Assembly (NCBI GenBank): GCA_023261525.1 | Contig: JAHFOU010000005.1 | Coordinates: forward strand, 1-20,730 | DNA length: 20,730 nucleotides | Reading direction: 5' to 3' | From: Planctomycetota bacterium | Lineage (GTDB): Bacteria > Planctomycetota > SBBH01 > JAHFOU01 | Shown here: one piece after another, positions 13,727 through 20,413 of the stretch | Layout of the letters: every line of letters starts with the position of its first letter | Numbering within the stretch: the stretch's first letter is position 1 | The notes under the pieces: generated by a model | Told to the model about the DNA's origin: nothing | What the model saw: the letters and a program-made list of their open reading frames with translations, nothing else | Database searches by the model: none | Position numbers and translations under genes: made by a program

Positions 13727-15604
13727 ATGAAGACGAAATCCCCCGCCTGGCTCGCCCTCCTGGCGCTCCCCCTGCTGGCGGCCGAGCCTCCTGCCGCCCC
13801 GGCCCCCGCCGCGACGCCGGTTCCGGCCGCAACCGCCGCCCCCCGGGCGTCGGACGGAAGCAATCCCCTGATCAGCCTGGATTTCCAGGACAAGCCCCTT
13901 TCCGAGGTGGCCGACTACCTCTCCCGCCTGGCCGGGGTCACCATCGCCCCCGCCCCGGAGATGGCCTCCCGGAAGATCACCGTGCTGGTCCACACCCTGG
14001 ACTGGAAGAAGGCCCTGGGCCTGGTGGCCGAGCAGGCCGGCGGCTACGTCGAGGAGGTCGCCCCCAACCTCTACAAGATCACCAATCCCCCGCGCGTGAC
14101 CTACGCCACCCTGACCGAGGGGAACGACATCAAGGAGGTCCTGGCCGTCATCGCCGAATACGCCGGGGCCAACATCGTGATCTCGGAAAGCGTGAAGGGG
14201 AAGGTGAACCTGCGCCTGAAGGACGTGCCCTGGAAGCACGCCGTCCAGCAGGCCGTCAAGGCCGCCGGCGACTACACCGTGGTCCAGGAGGACTTCAACC
14301 TCCTGCGCGTGATCCCCACGTCGGCCCTGGCCAACCAGATCGAGAACCGCGTCTTCGGGCTCAAGTTCCTGCACGCCCCGGCCAACTACAAGGCCACCCT
14401 GAAGACCAACTACGCCCTGGCCAGAGACTACACCCCCACCGGCATCCCCAAGGACCTCAAGCCGCCCCTGGAGGACTTCACCCTCTACAAGTCCCTCAAG
14501 AACTGCCTGACCCCCGGCCTGGGCAAGCTGGAGTACGACTTCATCTCCAACTCCTTCATCGCCACCGACGTGAAGCCCCGCCTGGACGAGATGCAGCGCA
14601 TCATCGAGCTCCTGGACGTGGAGCCGGTGCAGATCCAGGTGGACGTGAAGTTCGTGATCACCTCGAATACCGACCTCTTCGACTTCGGGATCGACTGGGG
14701 CACCGCCGGAAACACCGGCCCCAGGCCCTCCATCTCCGGCGGCTCCATGCTCCACAAGCTCCCCTTCAACATCGGGGACGGCGGGTTCGAGGACCACCTG
14801 ACCCTGAGCCGCCTTCCCGACGGCTCCGCCGGGGGCCCCAACGCGGCCGACCTCGCCACCGCGGGCAACCACTTCACCTTCGGCACCCTGGACTTCACCA
14901 GCGTCCAGGCCGTCCTGAAGTTCTTCAAGCGCGACGTGGAGTCCAAGGTGGTCCAGTCCCCCAAGATCATCACCCTGGACAACGAGGAGGCCACCATCTT
15001 CGTCGGGGACACCATCAAGTACGCCAAGACCGAGGCCTCGTCCTCCTCCAGCGGGACCCTGACCTTCGTCCTCACCGAGGTGGACACCCCGGTCCGCACC
15101 GGCTTCCAGCTCTACGTCCTGCCCCATGTGGTGCCGGGCACCGGCAAGATCCTGATGACCGTCATCCCCGAGGCCAACGACCTCTCCGGCACCGGGGCCG
15201 GCATCGCCGGCTTCGACCGCTATACCAACGGCACCCAAACCATCGACCTGCCCAGGGTCACGAGCCGGACCCTGGTGACCAAGATGCTCCTGGAGGACGG
15301 CCAGACCGTGGTCATCGGCGGCCTCCTCAAGGAGAACCAGTCCAAGTCCACGAACAAGCTCCCGTTCTTCGGCGACCTGCCCCTGATCGGCTGGCTCTTC
15401 AAGTCCGAGGACCGCAGCGCGGTGCAGGACAACCTGGTGATCTTCATCACCCCGCGCGTGGTGAGGAACTCGGCCGAGACCCAGAGCGCCCTGGCGACGG
15501 AGCTGAAGGCCCGCGACAAGCAGCTCCAGAACGAGTTCCCCCAATCCCCCAAGACCGAGCCCGAGGCCAAGGAGGCGGAGAAGCCGCCCCAACAGGGAAA
15601 GTGA
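13727..15604 (+). CDS. pilQ: type IV pilus secretin PilQ
   Basis: 625 aa, the outer-membrane ring through which the pilus passes. Visible: a Sec signal peptide (about 1-19), an Ala/Pro-rich linker (20-42), two successive N0/STN-like domains (about 49-119 and 125-196, each with a central W-K-x-A element), an N1-type secretin domain (about 205-300), and the C-terminal secretin barrel with ESKVVQSPKIITLDNEEATIFVGD split over 400-425, VTSRTLVTKMLLEDGQTVVIGGLL and the ending FFGDLPLIGWLFKS...LVIFITPRVV. No AMIN peptidoglycan-binding domain is seen, unlike proteobacterial PilQ. The tail after residue 585 is charged and Pro/Glu-rich. Last of the five pil genes; its stop overlaps the next GTG. Confidence 0.96.
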   Translation: MKTKSPAWLALLALPLLAAEPPAAPAPAATPVPAATAAPRASDGSNPLISLDFQDKPLSEVADYLSRLAGVTIAPAPEMASRKITVLVHTLDWKKALGLVAEQAGGYVEEVAPNLYKITNPPRVTYATLTEGNDIKEVLAVIAEYAGANIVISESVKGKVNLRLKDVPWKHAVQQAVKAAGDYTVVQEDFNLLRVIPTSALANQIENRVFGLKFLHAPANYKATLKTNYALARDYTPTGIPKDLKPPLEDFTLYKSLKNCLTPGLGKLEYDFISNSFIATDVKPRLDEMQRIIELLDVEPVQIQVDVKFVITSNTDLFDFGIDWGTAGNTGPRPSISGGSMLHKLPFNIGDGGFEDHLTLSRLPDGSAGGPNAADLATAGNHFTFGTLDFTSVQAVLKFFKRDVESKVVQSPKIITLDNEEATIFVGDTIKYAKTEASSSSSGTLTFVLTEVDTPVRTGFQLYVLPHVVPGTGKILMTVIPEANDLSGTGAGIAGFDRYTNGTQTIDLPRVTSRTLVTKMLLEDGQTVVIGGLLKENQSKSTNKLPFFGDLPLIGWLFKSEDRSAVQDNLVIFITPRVVRNSAETQSALATELKARDKQLQNEFPQSPKTEPEAKEAEKPPQQGK

Positions 15605-16245
15605 CCGAGGCCCTCCGCCAGCGCCTTCGCCTGCGTTTCGCGAAGCGCGGGGACGCCCGTTTCCTCTCCCACCACGACCTCATGCACGCGTGGGAGATGG
15701 CCCTGCGCCGCTCGGGCCTGCCCCTGAAGCTCACGGAGGGCTACAACCCCCGCATCCGCCTGTCCATGCCCCTGGCCCTGGGGCTGGGCATCGCCTCCGA
15801 GGACGAGATCCTGGAGATCGAGCTGGACGGCTGGACCCCGGCCGACGAGGTCCGCGCCAAGCTGGAGTCCCAGCTTTCCCCCGGCATCGTGCTCATGGAC
15901 CTGGACCTGGTCCAGCCGGGCCAGAAGGGCCAGGTGGCCTGGGTGGAGTATTCGGTCCGCCTGGGCGATGCGGACGGGGAGAAGCTCCAGGCCCTGTTGG
16001 ACCTGCAGGCGGTGATGGTGGAGCGCGTCAAGGAGGAGGAGCGCAAGAAGATCGACATCCGGCCCTACCTGCTGGACGTCCGGCGCGAGGGCCCTGAGGA
16101 CTGGCGGGTGAGGTTCCGCGTCACCCCGACGGGCACGGCGAGGCCGGACGAGCCCCTGAAGGCCATCGGGATTGCGGGGCCCCAGGTGGCGGGGATGCTG
16201 ACCAAGATGAAGACGGGGATGGAGGGCCCCGGCCCGAACCGCTAG
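15601..16245 (+). CDS. DUF2344 / TIGR03936-type radical SAM-linked protein (stand-alone)
   Basis: 214 aa. Visible: LRLRFAKRGDARFLSHHDLMHAWEMALRRSGLPLKLTEGYNPRIRLSMPLALG (given here as one block starting at residue 8), the signature of DUF2344, which is usually fused to or encoded beside a radical SAM protein and often precedes RNase G/E genes. Biochemical function is unknown. Here there is no radical SAM gene next door; instead the GTG start overlaps the pilQ stop (GTGA), so it is translated as the last gene of the pil operon. The C-terminal 110 residues contain ERVKEEERKKIDIRPYLLD, typical of the family. Its stop is interlocked with that of the convergent ligA gene (CTAG). Confidence 0.85.
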   Translation: MTEALRQRLRLRFAKRGDARFLSHHDLMHAWEMALRRSGLPLKLTEGYNPRIRLSMPLALGLGIASEDEILEIELDGWTPADEVRAKLESQLSPGIVLMDLDLVQPGQKGQVAWVEYSVRLGDADGEKLQALLDLQAVMVERVKEEERKKIDIRPYLLDVRREGPEDWRVRFRVTPTGTARPDEPLKAIGIAGPQVAGMLTKMKTGMEGPGPNR

Positions 16246-18248
16246 CGCCCCAGAAGCCCCAGGAACCCCTTCTCGTCCACCACCTTCACCTCCAGGCGCT
16301 TCGCCGTTTCCAGTTTCGCCCCGGCGTCGGCGCCGGCCACCACAAGGGAGGTCTTCCGGCTGACCGAATCCCCCACGCGGGCGCCTGCCGCTTCCGCGAG
16401 CGCCTTGGCCTCCGCCCTCGGCAGGATCATGGCCCCCGTGAACACCACCGTCATCCCGGCCAGGGGACCTTCCGCGGCCCGCTTGGACTCCGCCTGGGGG
16501 CGGATCCTTTCCAACAGGCGCTCCACCAGCCGCCGGTTGTGGGGCTCCGCGAACCAGCCCCGCACCGAGGCCGCCACCGCCGGCCCCACGTCCGGGACCT
16601 TCTGGAGGGCTTCCTCGTCCGCGGCCATCAGCTTCTCCATGGAGCCGAAATGCTCGGCCAGATCCTTCCCCGTCCTCTCCCCCACCTGGCGTATCCCCAG
16701 GGCGTACAGGAAGCGCCCCAGCGTCGGGGTCCGGGAGCGCTCCAGCTGGGCAACGAGGTTGGCCGCCGACTTCTCGGCCATGCGGTCCAGGCCGACCCAC
16801 TGCTCCAAGGTCAGTTCGTAGAGATCCGCAGCGTCCTTCACCAGGCCCTTGGCCACCACCTGATGGGCCAGCTTGTCGCCCAGGCCCGCCAGGTCCATGG
16901 CGTCCCGCTTGGCGAAATGCAGGAGGCCGCCTTCGAGTTGGGCCGGGCAGGAGGCGTTCGGACAGCGGGGCTTGATCAGCTCGGGGTCCTTCACCACCCC
17001 CGAGCCGCAGACCGGGCAGGTCTTGGGCATCCGGAAGGGCTTTTCGCCTCCGGTCCGGCGGGATTCCACGGCCCCCACCACCTCCGGGATGACGTCCCCG
17101 GCGCGCTGGAGGATGATCCAGTCGCCGAGAAGGACACCTTTGGCCTCGATCTGTTCCGCGTTGTGCAGGGTGGCATGGCGGACCGTCACCCCGGCACAGA
17201 GCACGGGCTCCAGGACGGCCACCGGGGTCAGGACGCCGGTGCGCCCGACCTGGACCTCGATGGACAGAAGTCGGGTCATCACCTGCTCCGGCGGGAACTT
17301 GAGGGCCACGGCCCAGCGCGGGGCCCGCGAGGTGGCCCCCAGGGCCTCCCAGAGCCCATGGTCATCCACCTTCACCACGGCCCCGTCCACGTCGAAAGGA
17401 AGGTCGTCACGGGCTTCGCGGAGCGTTTCGCATTGCATCCAGGCCTCGTCCAGGCCGGCACATCGGGCGGCGTGACCGGCCGTGGGGAAACCCAGGGACT
17501 TCAGCCAAGCCAGGAGGCCGGACTGGGTGCCAGGCACCTTCCCTCCGGCGACCTCGCCCAGGCCATACGCCGCCAGGGCCAGGCGGCGCGAGGCCGTGAT
17601 CGAGGAATCCAGCTGGCGCACGGCCCCGGCCGCGGCGTTGCGGGGGTTGGCGAAGCAGGGCTCCCCGGCCTTTTCCCGCTGCGCGTTCAGGCGCCGAAAG
17701 TCCGAGCGGGCCATGTAGACCTCGCCACGGACCTCGAGGACCTTCGGGAAGTCCCCCTCCAATTCCAGCGGGAGGCCGCGCACCGTCCTCAGGTTGGCCG
17801 TCACATCCTCGCCCGTATCCCCGTCCCCCCGCGTGGCGCCCCGGACGAAACGCCCGCCTTCGTAGCGCAGGGAAATGGCCAGGCCATCGAGCTTGGGCTC
17901 CACGACCAGGGCCGGGGTCATGCCTGCCAGGCCCTTGACGACCCTCTCGTGCCAGGCGGCCAACTCCTCCTTCCCGACGGCATTCTCGAGGGAACGCATG
18001 GGCAGGGCATGACGGACGGTCTCGAAGCCCTCCCGGGGCAGGCCCCCCACCCTGCGGGTCGGGGAGTTCGCATCGGCCAGGGACGGGTGCTTCCGCTCGA
18101 GTTCCGCCAGCTCCCTCATCAGGGCGTCGTACGCGGCGTCCGGAACCTCCGGGCGGTCGAGCACGTAGTAGAGGCGGTCGTGCCGAGCGATCTCCCGGCG
18201 CAGCGCCACGGCACGGCGCCGCGCCGCGGCCGGAACGGCCTCAGCCAT
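16242..18248 (-). CDS. ligA: NAD+-dependent DNA ligase LigA
   Basis: 668 aa, standard length. It seals nicks in DNA using NAD+ during replication and repair. Domains in order: Ia NAD-binding (about 10-60, with HDRLYYVLDRPEVPDAAYD), adenylation domain with the catalytic Lys119 in EPKLDGLA and later motifs RGDGDTGEDVT, LEVRGEVYM, FDVDGAVVKVD and ALKFPPE, an OB fold (about 325-400), a four-cysteine zinc finger (Cys411, 414, 429, 434), helix-hairpin-helix repeats (about 445-580), and a C-terminal BRCT domain (about 590-668, GMTVVFTGAM). ATG 18248 has a GGGGAGGG Shine-Dalgarno 5 bases upstream and matches the family start. It overlaps the small upstream membrane-protein gene by 8 bases. Confidence 0.97.
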   Translation of the reverse strand: MAEAVPAAARRRAVALRREIARHDRLYYVLDRPEVPDAAYDALMRELAELERKHPSLADANSPTRRVGGLPREGFETVRHALPMRSLENAVGKEELAAWHERVVKGLAGMTPALVVEPKLDGLAISLRYEGGRFVRGATRGDGDTGEDVTANLRTVRGLPLELEGDFPKVLEVRGEVYMARSDFRRLNAQREKAGEPCFANPRNAAAGAVRQLDSSITASRRLALAAYGLGEVAGGKVPGTQSGLLAWLKSLGFPTAGHAARCAGLDEAWMQCETLREARDDLPFDVDGAVVKVDDHGLWEALGATSRAPRWAVALKFPPEQVMTRLLSIEVQVGRTGVLTPVAVLEPVLCAGVTVRHATLHNAEQIEAKGVLLGDWIILQRAGDVIPEVVGAVESRRTGGEKPFRMPKTCPVCGSGVVKDPELIKPRCPNASCPAQLEGGLLHFAKRDAMDLAGLGDKLAHQVVAKGLVKDAADLYELTLEQWVGLDRMAEKSAANLVAQLERSRTPTLGRFLYALGIRQVGERTGKDLAEHFGSMEKLMAADEEALQKVPDVGPAVAASVRGWFAEPHNRRLVERLLERIRPQAESKRAAEGPLAGMTVVFTGAMILPRAEAKALAEAAGARVGDSVSRKTSLVVAGADAGAKLETAKRLEVKVVDEKGFLGLLGR

Positions 18249-18576
18249 GGGAACCCTCCCCGAAGAGGCGGCGGGGAAGATCCTGGGCCCCGGACGGCAG
18301 GCCCGGCCCGCGCAGGGCGGACGCCAGGGTTGAAGGGCTGACGAAGAACACGGCCGGATCCAGGGCGTCCCGTCGGGCCAGGGCCAGCAGGGTCCGGCGA
18401 TCCGGGGTCTGGAGGCCGTGGGCATCGGCCAGGCTGCGGAACAGGGGAGGCTCCAGGCCCGCGGCCAGGCGCTTGCCGGACCGGCGCATCACCAGAACAA
18501 GGAGGATCCCCAGGACCAGGAGGCCGAACAGCCCCCCTAAGACCAGGGCGAGGGTGGAGGGTTCCATCCAGGTCAT
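18241..18576 (-). CDS. small single-pass membrane protein of unknown function
   Basis: 111 aa, not recognised. One transmembrane helix at about 8-30 (LALVLGGLFGLLVLGILLVLVM) followed by basic residues RRSGKR, so the remaining 75 residues are probably cytoplasmic. These contain two short helices and the sequences LADAHGLQTPDRRTLLALAR and DPAVFFVSPSTLASAL, which recall the DNA-free PilZ-like/flagellar-hook-associated accessory domains but match nothing firmly. The gene starts within the stop of the HEAT-repeat gene (ATGA) and overlaps ligA by 8 bases, so the three are expressed together. A second ATG at 18567 is possible. Nothing links it chemically to DNA ligation. Confidence 0.7.
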   Translation of the reverse strand: MTWMEPSTLALVLGGLFGLLVLGILLVLVMRRSGKRLAAGLEPPLFRSLADAHGLQTPDRRTLLALARRDALDPAVFFVSPSTLASALRGPGLPSGAQDLPRRLFGEGSHG

Positions 18577-19448
18577 GCCCGCCCCCCCCGCGCCAGGTTG
18601 CGCTGGGCATGCTCCCGGACCCGGGCGGAGGGATCCGTCCGGGCCAGGTGTTCCAGGCGGGTCCGGGCCTCGGGGGCATCGAGGGTCCCCAGGACCCAGG
18701 CCGCGGAGAGCCGCGTCCCCTCGCGGGGATCCCTCAGCATCTCCTCCAGGTGGGTGAAGGATTCCCGATGCCCCATCTGCCAGAGGGCCTTCACGGCATT
18801 GGCCCTCACCCGGGGCTCGGGCGCCTTGAGGAAGGGAAGGAGAAGGCGGCTGATCCGGGGGTCGCCCAGCTCCCCCACGGCCTCCACGGCGTTCGCCCTC
18901 ACCCGGGGCTCGGGGTCCGCCAGGCCGCGCACGAGGCCGACCAGGGCCTCCCGGGTCCCCGCCAGCCCCAGGAGGCGGACGACCACCGCGCGGACCTTGC
19001 GGTCGGGGTCCCGCATCAGCCCCAGAAGGGTATCGACGGCCTCCCGGCTCCGTTCCGCGGCGCCCAGGAGCTGGAGGGCCTTGAGGCGGCGCTCGGGCTC
19101 CAAGGCGGCCAGCTCCCCCTCGATGCGCTGGACCAGGGAGGGATCCAGCTTGGCCAGGGCCTGGGCGGCGGCGGCGCGGGAGTGGGTGTCCATGCGGGGC
19201 ATGGAGGACAGGTAGTGCTGGAAGCCCTCGCGCGCGAAGACCTCCCGGGCGATCCCGCTCAGGACCGGCGAGGAATGGTTCAGGCGGTCGGCAAGGATGC
19301 GGCGCCGCTCCGGATGGTCCGATTCGGCCAGGGCCTTCAGGGCGACGGCCTGGACGCTCTCGTCAGGATCCTGGAGGGCACGCCAGAGCAGGTCGGGGGC
19401 CGCACCCGCCCCCATCCCGGCCAGCTGGCCCGCGGCCTGGGCCCTCAC
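18573..19448 (-). CDS. HEAT-repeat protein, C-terminal part after an in-frame TAG
   Basis: 291 aa if read from the GTG at 19448. It is a solenoid of HEAT repeats with a 31-residue period, for example PRVRANAVEAVGELGDPRIS and PRVRANAVKALWQMGHRES in tandem, plus VRAVVVRLLGLAGTREAL and VQAVALKALAESDHPERR. The frame stays open upstream for another 24 codons to the TAG at 19521-19523, and the same frame continues beyond it as the next entry. The residues just before GTG (KLGRLLAAPEPAV) are the first helix of a repeat that the GTG start would cut. It is therefore best seen as the second half of one 600-residue protein, either separately restarted, read through, or broken. Confidence 0.75.
   Translation of the reverse strand: MRAQAAGQLAGMGAGAAPDLLWRALQDPDESVQAVALKALAESDHPERRRILADRLNHSSPVLSGIAREVFAREGFQHYLSSMPRMDTHSRAAAAQALAKLDPSLVQRIEGELAALEPERRLKALQLLGAAERSREAVDTLLGLMRDPDRKVRAVVVRLLGLAGTREALVGLVRGLADPEPRVRANAVEAVGELGDPRISRLLLPFLKAPEPRVRANAVKALWQMGHRESFTHLEEMLRDPREGTRLSAAWVLGTLDAPEARTRLEHLARTDPSARVREHAQRNLARGGRA
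18802..18914. repeat. exact 20-base repeat at one HEAT-repeat period
   Basis: The same 20 bases, GCCCTCACCCGGGGCTCGGG, occur at 18802-18821 and 18895-18914, 93 bases (31 codons) apart, and encode PEPRVRA in tandem HEAT units. A third copy with 18 of 20 matches is at 19441-19460. DNA-level identity suggests recent unit duplication or gene conversion within the solenoid. Confidence 0.8.
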
Positions 19449-19520
19449 TGCGGGCTCGGGCGCCGCCAGGAGCCGGCCCAGCTTCTCCGCGCGCTCCGCC
19501 GGGGGGATCTGACGGGCCTC

Positions 19521-20375
19521 CTACAGCAGGGCGGCCAGGTGGAGGCGGAGGGCCTCCGGGGCGGCGGCGAGGTCGTCCGGCCACCAGGGAATGGACGTCA
19601 GCGTGGCGGCCAGGCGCTGGAGATGCCGGGGCGGAGCCGAGGACAGGAAGTCCGCCAGGGCCTTCTGGAAGCCCGGCTCTCCCCGCCGGGCCTTGAGGAT
19701 GTCGCCCGCCTCGTCGCGCAGACGCTCCCGGATGTCCTTGAGCATGGCCAGCAGGAGGGAGGCGACGCCCGGGGTCGCGGAGCGGGTGAGCAGGTCCTGG
19801 AGATCCTCCCGGCGGGGGTCTCCGGGATCGGCCAGCACGTTGAGCAGGACCCGGTGGGCCAGGCCCTCCTGCCCCATGGCCACTTCCAGGATGGCGCTCT
19901 GGCGGTGGGAGCGGTAGGTCCTCAGGCTGGCCAGGAGGGCCTCCCCCTGCTCCCGGGTGGGTTCCTGTCCAGGCCGGATCACGCGGCAGAGGGCCTGGGC
20001 AGCGGCCACCCGGACCTCCTGGGCGGGATCCTCGAGGACTTTCGACAGGAGGAGGACGCCCTCCGCTCCCAGCACCGGGAGGCAGGCGGCGGCCGCCCGC
20101 CGCTGGGCGCCCTCCCCGGAGGAGACCGCCTCGCGCAGGGAGGCCTGGAAGGGGATGGAAGCGGCCAGAGCGGCGTGGAATTCCTCGGGCCGGCGCTCAC
20201 AGGCCCTGCGCAAGCCGGCAAAGGCGGCCTCTCCCCCCCGGGCCAGGAGGAGGGCGGCCGCGCGGCGGCGGATGCCGTCGTGGGGCTCCTCCAGGGCCTT
20301 CAGGGCCAGTGCCAGGGATTCCAGGCCCGCGTCCCCCCTGAGCGCCTCGAAGGTCACGTCCAACGGGGAGGGCAT
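19521..20375 (-). CDS. HEAT-repeat protein, N-terminal part ending at an in-frame TAG
   Basis: 284 aa from ATG 20375. Alpha-helical repeats are visible (DGIRRRAAALLLARGGEAAF, QEVRVAAAQALCRVI, LRDEAGDILKARRGEPGF), with no signal peptide or membrane helix, so it is a cytoplasmic scaffold-like protein of unknown partner. It ends ...LHLAALL-TAG, after which the identical frame continues GAG GCC CGT CAG into the C-terminal part. One C-to-T change of a CAG codon would explain the stop. The ATG has no Shine-Dalgarno and follows a TAGAAT box by 8 bases. It diverges from acetyl-CoA synthetase and heads a unit with the small membrane protein and ligA. Without the stop the protein would have 600 residues. 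Confidence 0.78.
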   Translation of the reverse strand: MPSPLDVTFEALRGDAGLESLALALKALEEPHDGIRRRAAALLLARGGEAAFAGLRRACERRPEEFHAALAASIPFQASLREAVSSGEGAQRRAAAACLPVLGAEGVLLLSKVLEDPAQEVRVAAAQALCRVIRPGQEPTREQGEALLASLRTYRSHRQSAILEVAMGQEGLAHRVLLNVLADPGDPRREDLQDLLTRSATPGVASLLLAMLKDIRERLRDEAGDILKARRGEPGFQKALADFLSSAPPRHLQRLAATLTSIPWWPDDLAAAPEALRLHLAALL

Positions 20376-20382
20376 CCCCAGC

Positions 20383-20407
20383 GATTCTAACAGATTCTGC
20401 TAGAATC
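20383..20407. promoter_or_regulatory. divergent promoter region with nested inverted repeats (HEAT gene / acs)
   Basis: In the 38-base gap, GATTCTA (20383-20389) is mirrored by TAGAATC (20401-20407), and GATTCT (20393-20398) with AGAATC (20402-20407) forms a second, 3-base-loop palindrome. TAGAAT on the plus strand (20401-20406) ends 7 bases before the acs GTG; TAGAAT on the minus strand (20389-20384) ends 8 bases before the HEAT-gene ATG. Both would give leaderless messages. The symmetry could also be an operator. Confidence 0.55.
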
Positions 20408-20413
20408 CCTCCC

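Noticed and set aside
12974..15592. An 872-codon minus-strand frame opposite pilP and pilQ
   Set aside because: Antisense shadow of the secretin gene with Gly/Leu/Val/His-rich repetitive composition and no recognisable domain. PilQ on the plus strand has full family motifs.
16539..18341. A 600-codon plus-strand frame opposite ligA
   Set aside because: Shadow of ligA; no motif, no ribosome site, composition typical of antisense frames in 70% GC DNA.
18802..18914. CRISPR-like or mobile-element repeats
   Set aside because: The repeats are in frame, 31 codons apart and encode the HEAT consensus, so they are protein repeats rather than an array or insertion sequence.
18609..20390. A 593-codon plus-strand frame opposite the HEAT-repeat gene
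   Set aside because: Its openness across the TAG region is a codon-bias effect of the antisense strand. The HEAT periodicity on the minus strand is the real signal.
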